Source of the DNA: Pezizomycotina sp. ARF18 | Taxonomy: Eukaryota > Ascomycota | Reading direction: 5' to 3' | Assembly (NCBI GenBank): GCA_002224055.1 | Contig: AZLU01000100.1 | Coordinates: 81,350 to 145,349, forward strand | DNA: 64,000 nt | Shown: piece after piece, positions 46,465 through 59,000 of the stretch | Layout: every line of letters begins with the position of its first letter | How positions within the stretch are numbered: the stretch's first letter is position 1 | Position numbers and translations under genes: made by a program | The notes under the pieces: generated by a model | What the model saw: only the letters and a program-made list of their open reading frames with translations | Database searches by the model: none | Told to the model about the DNA's origin: nothing

Positions 46465-47139
46465 TCACCCGCTCGAGTCCTTATATTTGACTTTGATGAA
46501 CCTCATAACGCGCAAGATATCGCCCGTCTTGAAGTCCATGTCCCGCAGAGTCTCAACTTTAACGAGCGGCAGTAAATCTTCGTCCATGTGTTCCTCCTTG
46601 AACTTTTTTGCGTAGTCCCTGGCTAGTTCCGTTTCCACACCACAGGAGCGGAAAAAGCCGAACCAATTATATTCCCCGTTCGCGTCCTGGTCATAACAAT
46701 ATCCCAGAAGGTCCCCTTGTCCGCATGGGTTGGCGACTGTCCTTCGAACAGCTGCTCGGTCGGTTTGTTGCGCTTGTACTGGTGAACGAGCCAGGGAATA
46801 TACCTCTTCTTTACGTGGGGTTGTAGCCTCCTGTGGATCCTATCGTGGAGTTCGCGTTTTGCGTCGCCGGTTATATCAGGCCAGCCTGGCGTTGCGTTGC
46901 ACTCGTCGCGCGTTACCTGCTAAACATTTTAAGGTTTACCGATACATATTAGGAATCGATGTTATGCTGTGCAATAGCCAGGGGAGCTTCTGATAGGAAT
47001 TTGCTAACCTTACCTTGAAATTGAGGTACTTCGTCTTGTGTCTCTCGTCGTCCGGATCCAACCCGTGCTCCTTTTTCCATTGGTTCGCGCTCCCGGATAT
47101 CGGGAAAACTCTTTCGTCTTCCCCCCGTGTTCCACTCAT
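46465..47139 (-). CDS. Protein with Sla1 SHD2/SAM-like domain
   Basis: Exon 1 (from 47139) encodes 'SGSANQWKKEHGLDPDDE' and ends 'KYLNFK' at a GTAAGG donor. The intron is 46917-47013 (97 nt, AGCAG acceptor). Exon 2 gives 'VTRDECNATPGWPDITGDA', a basic stretch and, after a one-base break near 46700, 'YNWFGFFRSCGVETELARDY', 'MDEDLLPLVKVETLRDMDF' and 'KTGDILRVMRFIKVKY' to the stop at 46465. The W..FF..CGV, L..L.V..LR and GDILRVM.F pattern matches the SAM-like SHD2 of Sla1, which self-associates in endocytic actin patches. The protein is much shorter than Sla1 and lacks SH3 domains, so it may be a stand-alone adaptor. Confidence 0.65.
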
Positions 47140-47982
47140 GGTATCCTTAGTCGCTGAAGGTAGAACTTGCTCTTTGTATACCGAAGACTCCCTTTCCTTG
47201 CATTACAAAGGACAGGCAACCCCGTGTTATATAGATCAGTTCAGTGAGAACGTTGACTCCGACGACTCAACAAAGGACACCTTGAAGAGGGCACTGGTCA
47301 ATAAACAACGCGAGATGAGACTCGAGAAAAAGGAGGGATGCCAATTCCAACAACGCACAGACGTCTCCGAATGGATGCACCTGCAGCGTGACTAAAAACT
47401 AATAAACATCCTTGCATGCGTGTAGAGAAAATCATTCGGTTAAAGAAAGCAGTAAAAAGAAGAAAAGGCAGCAACAAAAAGTCGCGAATCCGCCCATCTG
47501 CTTGACTCAGTTTGACCACCCGGCGACCCGGAGGCTGTGGATGTGTGGGTGTTCAGGCAGTTGCTTTGCCTAAATTGCTTTTTCATCCTCTCATTGGGCG
47601 GTTGGCGGTGCCGAGGCTGCCCCTACGATCGAGATGAATTTTCTGCGAAGCGCGCGGTTTTTAAATAAAGTACTGAGGGTCTAACATGGGAATGTTGGGA
47701 TGGAAAAGATACTGTTAGGATCCATATAGGAAATATCCACGCGATTCACATCATTATTTATTTTAATGACTGTTTGACTACGTGTTATGATCCATACCAG
47801 TACGTTGTTACTGTTCCAATCACAGGAGAGCTCACAGAAAACACCAAATAGCAGTATGTTTAGCGGCGTTTCTTCGCCGAGGAGGGGAAGGTTCATAAGT
47901 CTAATACAATATGATACGAGAAGAAGTGTAAGAAAGTAATTTACATTTACATTCACAAAGGTTGAGACTATTATTAAAATTC
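47140..47982. other. Intergenic, no gene seen
   Basis: This holds the presumed promoter of the SHD2-like gene and the 3' flank of the LysM gene. Open stretches overlapping 47140-47400 on the plus strand have no recognisable features. Confidence 0.4.
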
Positions 47983-50149
47983 CTACGCCTGAACGCAGTA
48001 GGCGTTTCCAACTACAAGATTAGAGCAGGTTGCGTCGATGGCAGGGTGAGCTCTCTGAACTCCGGTAAATGGATCTTCTCCATGCCCATAACCCTGGCGC
48101 ACGTTTCTCCTTGTTTGAAGACGTGCCATTTCTGACAGACCTTCACGGTTCCGCTGGCAGTCGGCCCCGGCGGCTTGACACCTGTTCCCGTGGGAGCATT
48201 GCCGCCACTACTGCTTCCCGGGCTAGCGCTGCTGCTTCCAGGCTTAGCGGTACTTCTAGGTGTAGCCGGGTAGTCTTAGGAGGGGTGGTTGGCTTCGGCG
48301 ATGACTCCGCGGTAGTAGGTATCGGCGCCTGGCTGCTTTTAGAGTGGAACTTGATCTCATCAACGCAGTATGCCGTGTCTAACCAGATGTTCCTGCAATC
48401 GTCATCGATCCAGGGGTTCATAGCTTGGAACTGCTTAAAGGTAATGTTGTTTTTGTCCGAAACACTTTGGCAGTCATCGCCGGCTTTCGTGACGTACCAC
48501 TTAAGGCAATCCTTCGGAGCACCCTCGTTAGTGCCCGTGGGTGGTTCTACGGGCTCCAAGGGGATATCCAGCGGCGGCCAAACTGGCGTTCCGGTTGGCA
48601 GGGGGCACCGGCGTCTATAAGACAGTAGGATGAAAAGACCTTCATCCAAGCTTCGTTTTTTAAAGCGAAGTCTGGGAGCTCACCATTCTCCATGAAGTCA
48701 AAGTCAGGGCAACCGGTGTAGTTGGCCCAACCGACGGCATGGAACCCTTACGTCGGTTTCCGTAATGATCTTGATAGGGTTTGTTTGGTTGGGCCAGATG
48801 TATGTTTTCGTGGCGTTGACAATGCTCGTCGCGGATAGATCGATGGAGCCAGTCATAATATCGCTGGGAAACTGGATACGCGACCAATTTGGATACGACT
48901 TGATGTTTCCAACTGGGGCCACGCAGTACGCCGTACGGCTATAAGGTTACTGCAGTCGGTGCGCACGCCCGGGTTGAGGAACGTGAAATCTTTTTGAGAG
49001 ATACTGAATTCCTCGCCGATCCATTTGCAGCTATCCCCTGCCTTCAGCGTTTGCCACTTGGCGCAGGTATCGGTAGAGCCGCAAGCGCATTTGAAGGCTT
49101 GGGGGCCTTGACGGGAGTCTTGTCGGGGAGCTCTTTCACACCCGGCGGCGTAACGCAGATGCTGTTGCCGACCTTCAGCGGGAGGTTTGAACAACTGTTC
49201 GTGAGACCCAAGTTCCATGATACGAGCTGCGCCTGGGTGAATTTCTTCCCTTCAGATTTAATAATGGACTCGCAGGTATCATTCTTTTGGACTTGGTAGA
49301 TCTTGCATGGCTGCGGCATGCAGAGCTTTTGGCCCGCGTGAGGTAAGTGCAGTTGGCGTCTAGCCCGTTGATGATAACGAGCTCATCCGTAGACACGGAT
49401 TTCGCCTTGGAGATAGATGCGCATGTATCTGTCTTGGCCGCTGTGTACTTAGCATCCGATGGATCGCAGCGCACAATAGGCCCCGAGGAGCCTGTCGGAG
49501 CGGGCGAGCCAGACGAAGGTGAACCGGTCGGCGACCCGGTGGCAGAGGGAGCTCCGGCAGTATAAGTTAGAGGGTATTTGTCGTTACCGATTTTACACGC
49601 CTTCTTATCGTCGGCAAAGGTCGAAGGATCTCCAAAGTCTGGCTGCCCAAATTGTGAATTGAGCGTCATCTGCTGCGTCAAAAATAGCAAGGATCGCAGT
49701 TTACGCCGTCGCTCTGGTTCGCCAGGAGAACTGACTGGCAGTACCTCCCCGCGCTGTTTTTCATACAGGTGACGTTAAAACGCCACAGATTCTGGTCGCC
49801 GTAGAAATACAGATCGAGGGCTGGATCTGGGGCGTTGTTCAGGGGTGTATTTGCCGGACAGCTCTTGTGGACATTATCAACGTAGGATTTGATGGACGCT
49901 CCGCAAGTCGCGCTGCAGAGGTTATCAAGCTGAGAGTCGGTCCACGAGTCTAGACCGCCGTTAACGGCACGGAGGAGGTTCAGACTGCATTTGATAGTAG
50001 TCGTGAGGGCGGCACGACAGCGCGCCGGATGCCCACTGGAAGTGAAGTCGCACCGAGCTTGAAGAGCTGGAAGTCGCTTGAACTGACGGGATGCTAGCTA
50101 AAGCTAGCGCCGCAATAATGGTGCCACTGTGGGCGAAGGAGATTTTCAT
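47983..50149 (-). CDS. Secreted protein with five LysM modules
   Basis: A signal peptide starts at 50149 (MKISFAHSGTIIAALALASIPSVQA). A non-LysM N-terminal part has paired Cys ('NLCSATCGASIKSYVD', 'FNVTCMKNSAGRYCQSVL'), and a Ser/Pro/Gly linker follows. The LysM modules are 'YTAAKTDTCASISKAKSVST', 'IYQVQKNDTCESIIKSEGKK', 'WQTLKAGDSCKWIGEEFSIS', 'WYVTKAGDDCQSVSDKNNIT' and 'WHVFKQGETCARVMG'. Each pairs with a later 'N....C.N(L/I)....(A/S)(Y/I)CV' half. The stop is at 47983. LysM binds chitin oligomers; secreted fungal LysM proteins shield hyphae or sequester chitin fragments. The gene is transcribed away from the chitinase 2 kb to the right, a pairing known for killer-toxin-like chitinases. Several single-base breaks (near 50060, 49330, 48930, 48650, 48045). 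Confidence 0.85.
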
Positions 50150-51240
50150 CTCTGCAAAGAAGATTAATGAAATGAGAGTATGAAGTTAAAACTAGAAGCT
50201 GGTAAAATTCTAGAGAATCTCAAGAACAACCAAAAAGTGTGAACTTTTTTAACTTGAAAGCGAGCTTTCGAGTTTTGCTCAAAACTAGAGACCGTCTCAG
50301 ACGAACGTTCTCTGGATCATCACACTCGAGGCGACCACGCGATGATAAGGAATGGAAGCCTACTCGAGGTCATAGAGGGGAAGCTCAGCTTCCTCAAAGC
50401 CCCACTTCTCTATACCACCCTAGACTGTCTAATCTCCTTTGCGCTTGGCAGTATCGACCTCCTTGTCCTTGCCGACCAAGAGTTCTTTCGTACGAGTGAG
50501 CCTCATTTCAACTTCTGCTAGCCAGTCAGTATCTTGCATTCCGCACTATGGCGCGAACCGTGGAATGATCGCGAAGGATCCAAATCCAGAAAAACTGCAA
50601 AAAGGATCCTGGGGTATTAAAATTTATCAACCTCGTTATTAGACACGTACATGGGCATCAGTCTATCATAATCACGATTTCCCAAATTCAAATCATCATG
50701 GTGCCTCTGAAGGAACCATTCACGAGCAGTAATTAGAGGCGAATACAGGGAGCTCCACCTTGAGCGTTTGCCCTTGCATAGCCGATCTATTCTAGATTCT
50801 CCTGCTTATCGTTATAGCGATAAGGGTTTCTGCAGATTTTCAGGTCTTCCGCGGAACCCTAAGCAGCATGCATGTCTACGGAGTACCGCGAAGCCACCGA
50901 CGCTCTCCGGCTCTATCTACAAATATGTCAAATCTCACGCTGAACTTCTCTATTGGGATATAGATCCCCGTTCAATGACTCTTGGAAAGGTCTTGGAAGC
51001 GCTAACCATAAAGCAGCCATCTTTACCAGTACTGAGCGTATTTCTTTTTCAAAAAGAAAAAAAAAAAAAAAAAAAAACGCTCTCGTGGTTCTTCCTTCGA
51101 TCTTTCATCCCATCATTGTCCAATTAAAAGCACGAGATCGCCATGAAGAATTTATATTTCCTTCTAGGCTACCGGCACCTCGGCAGCGCCACGTTTACCG
51201 TTGAACCATGCCATTCAAGGAACTATAGATTACCAGATCC
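50150..51240. other. Upstream region of the LysM gene
   Basis: No gene supported. It contains an A23 tract (about 51055-51077) and a short CTTATCG...CGATAAG hairpin at 50815-50834. With the candidate gene at 51241 it separates the divergent LysM and chitinase genes and should hold the LysM promoter. Confidence 0.4.
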
Positions 51241-51973
51241 TTGACAGAAACATTACACCCAGGTCCTGCATGTCATCTCCGTCATTTAACTACTCCATCG
51301 TTATTGTCCATCTTGAATCGAAGCGAAGAGTGTAACTCTGACCAGGAATGTCATGATACATTTTCGCTTTCGGCCGGATGGACCATTAACATGGTGTCCA
51401 GTGGAGTATATCTAGACGAAAGGCAGCAAAGAAGACTTTCTCAGACATTGCGGGATTATATGTCAGGGCCAGCTGATATAGCTGAATGTTGGGATTGGAT
51501 TATCGATGGAAAAAGCGACAAATTTCGGATACATTTCTATAACTGCGATCGTGATTCTGGAGCTCCTGGTAAATATATCACGCTTAAAACTTATATAAAA
51601 AAGGCTCTTATAAGCTTTTTCTTGGTTTTCCTTGGCCAGTTACAGCGTATCCTGGATACCCCCAGGGCTAAGCGTGCCAATATTTGTATATTTATATATA
51701 AAAAATCATTAACGAGAGTAATACGGACATTGCCAATGTTGACATGGACATGGGGTCGAATTCTGGAATCATGAGTCTACCAGCGGCTATCGTTGGAGTC
51801 GAGGATCTGACCAAATTGATGTGTCTGGGATAGCATCGCGAAACAACAAGAGAGATGGGATGAAAACACAGTCGAAGGGTTTGGCAAATCTCTCCGCCGG
51901 TCCGGCTGAGCGGTACTCCACACATAGGTTGATATTCGAATTGGCTTTCCAAGGGTGGCCTTCTCGCCCGTAA
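51241..51973 (+). CDS. Candidate small gene between LysM and chitinase genes, unknown
   Basis: Coding-like sequence 'CNSDQECHDTFSLSAGWTIN', 'DERQQRRLSQTLRDYMSGPA' and 'AECWDWIIDGKSDKFRIHFY' ends at a GTAAAT donor near 51570. After about 150 nt of AT-rich intron-like sequence come 'NTDIANVDMDMGSNSGIMSL' and 'AAIVGVEDLTKLMCLG', and one base over 'KSKGLANLSAGPAERYSTH' to TAA 51971-51973. The start is uncertain. I recognise no family. Position and orientation would place it in the chitin-interaction locus. Confidence 0.35.
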
Positions 51974-52164
51974 TTGAAGTCTAGGAAGGGCATCGCTAGG
52001 ATAATTGCCTGTTCATAACTTACTTCTAAAACGACTTAAAACCTGTTCTTCCTTCTTCATGACGAAGGCTTGCCATCGAAAGGCCGACCACTATCTCCTC
52101 AAGTTGAGGAACTGCACTCCTTTGTTCTTGCTTATCGGAACAATCACTTTTCTTATTCTTCAGC

Positions 52165-55100
52165 ATGAAGTTGTTGAAGAGTCAGGGCCTCAATGGCTCT
52201 CTTCCCTTCATTCTCGTTCTCCTACTATCATTCATTAATCTTGTCGCTGCCGATATTCTCTGCAGCGAGACAGAAGAATGCCCCAACAAGGCATGCTGTT
52301 ATATCCGAGGAAAAGGCGATGGTATTTGTGGATATGGGTTCGTTCACTTTCAATTCATACTGCTAAGCAGTTGAGACGCGAAGCTAACGTTGGATTATTG
52401 AATGCTTCAGACCAGACTTTTGCACAAAGAAGGGTAGCAAGCCCAAAGGTTGTGTAAGCCACTGCGATGCCCACGCAGAATGCGGCAAATACGCCGAGAA
52501 ACCTGGGACGAAGTGTCCTTTGTATGGAGACCACGCCATTTGGTTTATTGATTCAATAAACGTAAACATTGCTGACAATATTGTACCATTTCAGGACGTT
52601 TGTTGTTCGAAATGGGGTTTTGCGGTAATACATACACCCTGCCTACGTTCCTGAGACTGCATAAAATCGACTGGTGCTAATGGTAGGAAAATTTATAGGA
52701 ACTGCTGACGACTTCTGCGGCGACGATTGCCAAAGCAACTGTTTCAAGCCCAAGCCTCCGGGCTGCGGCGGCGGCAAGCCGATGGACCGTCGCATCGGTT
52801 ACTACGAAGCGTGGGCGGCTACGCGGAAATGCGATGCAGTTCCACCTGAACACCTTCCGGCCGCGGAGCTGACGCATCTCAACTACGCTTTCGCAACGAT
52901 ATCGGAGGACTACAAGCTCAAGTTAGACAGTAAAATCGGCGGCGACACGGAGCTCATCGAACGTTTCAATAATTTGAAGTCGGAACACCCTCATTTGAAA
53001 ACATATATAGCTATTGGAGGTTGGAGTTTTAACGTGAGTCAATTCACGATCGAACATAGCATTGATACGGTTCTAACCTTCATCCCTCCAGGACCCGCCG
53101 ACTGAGCACATCTTCTCTGACATGGCGGCCGATGGAGGAAACCGCAAAACGTTCGCGAAGAACGTTCTTGATTTCATCAGAGAGCACGGCTTCGATGTAA
53201 GTAACCCGCACGGTCTCCCTGATCAAGGGTCTAGGCGATATATAAGTGCCCTCTAACGGTTGTAACGGATTCTAGGGTGTCGACCTGGACTGGGAGTACC
53301 GGCCGCCAAAGATCGCGGTGGCAAGGAGGAAGATACGAAGAACTACGTCAAGGTCATTGAGGAACTGAGAAAGACTTTTGACCAATCCGGCGGCGGCTAC
53401 GGTATCACCTTTACCATTCCTGCGAGTTACTGGTATTTACGCAACTTCGACGTGTCTGGGATGCTGAACGCGGGTGCGGACTGGGCGAATTTTGTAAGAG
53501 CCATTCCCGTTCTGAGAATGCCGGCTTTTCAGGTGTTTGCTAACTTAACATCGATTTATCCTTTAGATGAGTTATGACATGCACGGCACCTGGGACCGCA
53601 ACTCTACCTGGATTGGCCCAGTTATGGGTGCACACACTAACCTGACTGAGATCGAAGCTGGTTTCAATTTGTTGTGGCGAGACCCAAAGTGAAGGCCGAA
53701 CAGATTGTCATGGGCTTCGGGTTTACGGACGTAGCTTTGCAGCCGAGAGCACCTCGTGCTTGACGAATGGTTGCCCGTTTTCAACAGGTGCTCCAGGCGG
53801 GCAGTGCTCCGATACCGAAGGAATCCTGACATGGAACGGTGAGATATGATCTGAGGATAAAGCGTTCCTCCGTCTGTGACTTCTTTTAGCTAATTATAAT
53901 TTCCGGTGAATTTCAGAGATCAAGGACATCATCGATAGTGGTGAAGGCCAGGAAACTGGAACGAAGAAGCCGCTGTTAATTACATGGTCTACGACGGCAA
54001 TTCGTGGATCTCCTACGACGATAAAAAGACTTTCAAGCAGAAGACGGACTTTGCGAAAAAGTTGTGCCTAGGGGGAATCATGATTTGGGCAGTAGATCAG
54101 GACTCCAAAGGTAACGATAAAACACAAATTGTAATAGAACCAAACGCCAGTATCCGTCATACTAACCAAGCTATTCACCGTTAGACTTTTCTGCTCTCGG
54201 GAACCTCCTGGGAAAAACATCGAAGACGGTCTCGAAGACGGTAAGTCCATCTCTTATGCTACAACAAGATCGAAGCAAGCTAATTAGAACCGACGAACCG
54301 ACATAGAGGAGGACAACGATATCAACGAGCTTAAAGGCGCCAGCGGCGAAAACTGCTACATAAGTAGCGACTGTGGTACTCCCGGTGAGCCGGCCACATG
54401 CGGGAAAGGCGACAGGGTGCTCGAGTTTGTTCATACACCTATGATTATGTCTGAGGGCGACACCGGTAGTGGTATGAGGATGGGTTGCGCAAAGGGCCGG
54501 TTCAGGTCAATTTGCTGTCCGATTAACGAAATGCCTCGCAACTGCAAATGTAAGCTACCTCACGGCTTTTCTTATTTGACTTCTTTTCGACTTATAGACC
54601 GCCATTGACGTACGAACCTATTTTTCTAGGGGGCGGCTGCGGTGACGGAGGCTGTGACCACGAGAAGATCCTGCTCGAGGCGGACAAGAACAAGTGGCGT
54701 GAAGGCGGCCAGATGTGCCCTACCGGGAAAAAGCGCAGCCTGTGCTGTGACGCCGATCCGGCTCTCAACCAGTGTCATTGGGAGGAGTGCTCAAAGACAC
54801 GACGTGCCGCAACAAGTTCAAGTCCGTCATGTCCTCGCCTATCGGACCGGACCTGAAGGAATGCCCGAGCGGCCAGGCGAGCAGTTTCTGCTGCCCGGAT
54901 CCTAACCCGTACAAGAACTGTGAGTGGGCCGGTGCGGATAATGACTGCTCCGATGTCAAATGCAGCGCGGGCAAGGTTAGGATCACGAGCAACTCGGCGG
55001 TGTTAACGCCTTCCAAAGGCGGCACGATTAGCTGCTCTGGAGGCCAAGCCATGAACTACTGCTGCGATGCTCCTAAGAAAGAGCATAAGAACTTGCCGGT

Positions 55101-58100
55101 AGATCCTGCCGATATTTTCAAAAAGCCGCTCGGAGAGGATGACTTCAAGTACCAGGAAGATGATGATTCGAACGATAAGGATACGAATCACAGTCCAGGT
55201 CCAGGTGTAAGTTCAATTCCCGTATGAAGCGTTATTATCCCCGTTGCTTAGAAAGCTTTTGTACAAAAATAGGACGATGCCTTCGCTTTTGTGATGGTGG
55301 ACGGAACCGAAGGTGCGGTCGATAACAGCTTCGATGAGAATTGGACCGTACTTGATGAGCATACCAGCGCCTTCAAGTTGAAGAAGCGTGAGTGGGACGA
55401 GGTCCGAAAGCGGACCAATAGCCCTCCGACCGATACCTTCGAACCACTAGAAGAAACCTACCGGGTTGTCTGCGTTGCGGGCATGTCCGCCGCGGAGTGC
55501 AAAAAGATCTTCATCATGGGCGCTGAGAACACGATCATTAAGATGCCGCCAGGTGTCGGCATGGGCCCGTATGCCCGCATTGTCAGCTTTGAACACGTCC
55601 CAGATGCCGATATACACGGCATAGACAAGCGCAGGATCAAGCGCAGGTCCGAGAAGGTCCTCACGAAGCGCGGCCCTGAAGGGCCCCTCGAAAACCCGCA
55701 GTGTTCAAGATGGTCACGGACTTTAACTTCGCAGCCATCAAGGCGGCAGATAAGCCTGGAGCCGAGGTGCAGTTCCGAGCCGATTATTCCAACCTCGTGG
55801 ACTACTGGGACGAGATCGACGATTCCCCAGCGAACAGCAAACAGAAACGCTGGCTCGGAAGCTTCAAAAACTGGATAAAGAAAGTCTCCACGATCTCAAA
55901 AAGCGACTCTGGAAGTTGGATACGAACTATGAGAAGACTTTCAAGCTCTTCCACTTCGAAGACCGCTGCAAGAAGGGCAACACGGAGTTTAAGGCGAGCT
56001 TAGATCTCGACGCATACATCAACATAGGCCTCTACGCCCAGTATTCGTACCTTTTCCAGGGTCACATCCTGCCTACACCCAAGACGGAGGAAGCATTTGG
56101 CATGTTTTCGGTAGATCCATATATCAATATGATGCTTATGCTGCACGGCAAAGGAAGCGCTCAGTCTACAACGGGCGACACCGATCTCATTACGGGCGTC
56201 AGTTTTCCTGGTCTGTCAGTCAAGGGTTTGATCCGCGTCGGCCCTCAGCTCGATATAACAGGCCGCATTGACGCCTCGCTGGAAGTGTCTGGAAAGGTTC
56301 AAGCCGGTTTCGCCATCGAGTTCCCGCACGCAGCCGTAGCGTTCCCCAGGATGCTGAAGGGAAAGCCGCTTCTATCCATCCGGAGCCGCTCAATAAGGAC
56401 TCGAAGACAGGTACCAGCGTCAAGCCTATCCTGCAGGCGGAAGTTCATGCTGAGGGTCACATAAAGTTTACCCTGACTCCCACGCTGTCGTTCGGCATCG
56501 AAGTTCTCGGCGGTAAACTCGCCAAGGGCGATGTCAAACTTGGCGTCGATAATACGGTTGACTTTGGCGTCTCAGCAGACGCGAAGGCTGCTCTCGATCA
56601 CCCTGCTGAGGCGAGTTCTGCTACTGGGTCGACTACATCTACCGCGTTTTCATCGGTGCGGATGTTAAGTAAGAAAAGATTAAGCCCTCCTTCATGAAAT
56701 GTCGCTCAGCTTGCAAGGACACGACGATATCCTTTCAATACATTTACAATAATCGTTTCGTAAATCACTAACTTTCCGCTTTTTTAGGATTCTCAACGGC
56801 CTCTACGACTGGGGCGCCATTACGACGTCGCGACGCCCGACGAGCCGCTTGCCCTCGCTAAACGAACGTGCGTTAAATATGGTGGTGACGATAGCGGTGG
56901 CGGTCTTGGGGACCTATATCGGTCCTGGCGGAGGTACCGGAATTGGCGATAGCGGAATTGGTGCTAGTGGCCCTGGTGATAACGGTCTTGGTGCCAGCGG
57001 CCCGAGAGGTGGAGGGGGAGCTAGCGGCCCTACCGGTCAGAACCAGCTTGGCGCCAGTGGCCCGGTTAGTGGGGCTGGAGCAGGAGCCGGCGACCCCGGC
57101 AGCAAGAGCGGAGGTACCCTCCCAACCCGGGCAAGGGCGGGCACCGCAGGAGAACCTATAGCAGTGGAACGCCTCTCGAAATTAGAGATGGCAGACTCGG
57201 TGCCGGACCGGTTCAGGGAGGCGGAGGTGCTAGGCCGTCCAGGGCAGCTGGAGTGCCGGACCTATTCAGGGGGGTAATTTGGGTGCTGGGCCGTTCACAA
57301 GAGAACCAGCGACGACCCAGGGATTCGCCGATCCTTGACTGGTCTGATTTACCACTCTTCAAGCGCGATCAGGTGGCTCCGTCAGAAGGCGCTGTCAAGT
57401 CCGTCTTCGGAGGCCTCTTCAATTGTCCTGAAGGTGAAGAAGAGGAAGAAGAAGAACATTGCAGCCCCTTCGGCGACCTCAACAAGCGCGATCTCGAGTT
57501 CCCGGACGCTTTGTGGGTCAACGGCACCTTAGTTAAGCGCCAGGGAGGCAGTAAGGGCGGAGGCAAGGTTGGTTCTGGCAGCAGCCCGGAAGCGGAGGCA
57601 GCCCCGGGAGCGGCGGTTCTAAAGACCCGCCCGGTTGCTACCCCCTCCCGACGCTTTTCTACAACTGCGACATTTCGGCACGTACGTCTACGGCACGAAT
57701 TCGAAGAATAAGAAGACCGGTGGACAACAATTCACCGCCATCGGCATTTGCGAGAACATCATGAACGGCATCAAGGCTAGGTCAGGCCAGCCGGGATTCT
57801 ACGAGAACGCCAAGAGTGCCATCCTGACGTACAATAACGACCCTCGAACTCCAATCGCGATGCCGCCTGCGGGGACTCAAAAAAGAAAAACACTTTCGCA
57901 TGGAAATGCTCTCAAGGTAATCAGGATAAATGGGATGCTAAGAAGCTGGATAAGACGAAGGATGAGGCAAGATGGCTCTCCTGTGACGAATTCCCCTTCA
58001 ACGCTTCCGAAGAAGGCGGTGCTGGTGCGGTAAGTACTTAGTGATGCGCAAAATCATTCCTGTCTTGTCCCCGGGCCTCTTTCACGTCATTCAATACTCC

Positions 58101-59000
58101 CCCCTATTCTTTTTTCTTCGCAGTGTGATATTAGAATAATATCTCTTTTACTGATGACGAGTACCCTTCATTGTTGAATAGACCCTCGCTTGCGTCCACC
58201 AAAATCAACAGGACGTCCAAGGAAGTATTCAGGCGATGGTCAGGAACACGGTTTACAAAGTAAGTACAGGAAGCAAATCAACATTGAAAACGGATCAGTA
58301 CTATTTCCATGGACTTTGAAATCTAATTCGGTGCTTTCATCTATATAGGACAAGCCGTACTGGCAGTGGTCCGACCAAGGCAAAACGGCAAGTACAAACT
58401 CGTACTTTACTACCCGGGTAGCAGCAGCAAGGCGGCCACCGGGAAGTTCGACGAGACGGACCCCCGCTTTCCCGGATAATTGGTGCGATCAACTACTGGG
58501 GAAACCCAGACCTCTCAATTGGGAACAATGCTTTTTGCTATGACGTCGTCGATCCGAACGCGAAGCCATGGGTGCAATCAGTACGAAACCTGGTCTATAA
58601 AAAGGCTCATGCATGCAATGTCGTTTTCGATAACCCCGGGCCGCAACCGATTACCCCTCCGGATGGCGTTCCGGCCAAAGGAAGGCCAAGAGGAGCACTG
58701 CCAGTGGCCATATTGTCGACATCAATGATCCTTCTACTTGGCGTATTAAAGGTAAAGCAAGCACGACGTCTTTTCGCAGTTGTTTCCCTCGCTATAAGAC
58801 AGAAACGTAGCTAACTTGTTTGGACAGAAATCATCATGGATTATAGCCAACCCCCGATAACCGTCGAGCAGGCGATGGATGAACTCAAAAGTATGAGTCG
58901 CCTGCCATCCGCTGTACCAAGTAAAGATCACAAAGGGGCAACAATTCATTATGCTCCCGGTCCTGGAGACCGTGCGCAGGTCCTCGACCAGCATTCTTGA
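52165..59000 (+). CDS. Killer-toxin-like GH18 (subgroup C) chitinase with C-terminal NucA/NucB-like nuclease
   Basis: Signal peptide at 52165 (hydrophobic 'FILVLLLSFINLVAA'). Exon 1 ends at 52337; intron 52338-52410. A hevein-type chitin-binding domain follows ('CGKYAEKPGTKCPL', 'DVCCSKWGFC', 'DDFCGDDCQSNC'). GH18 runs from 'RRIGYYEAW' (52787) through 'TYIAIGGWSFN' to the catalytic 'GVDLDWEY' (about 53277), 'MSYDMHGTWD' and 'GGIMIWAVDQDSKG'. A Cys region has four 'C..G....CC...' repeats (54480-55070). A DUF7223-like beta region (about 55970-56650), Gly-rich repeats (56920-57120) and dibasic KR sites follow. The last domain carries 'CDEFPFNASEEGG' and 'QQDVQGSIQ', as in NucA/NucB nucleases. 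It ends at TGA 58998-59000. Relatives are zymocin-like toxin chitinases acting on other fungi. About eight introns and many one-base breaks. Confidence 0.8.
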
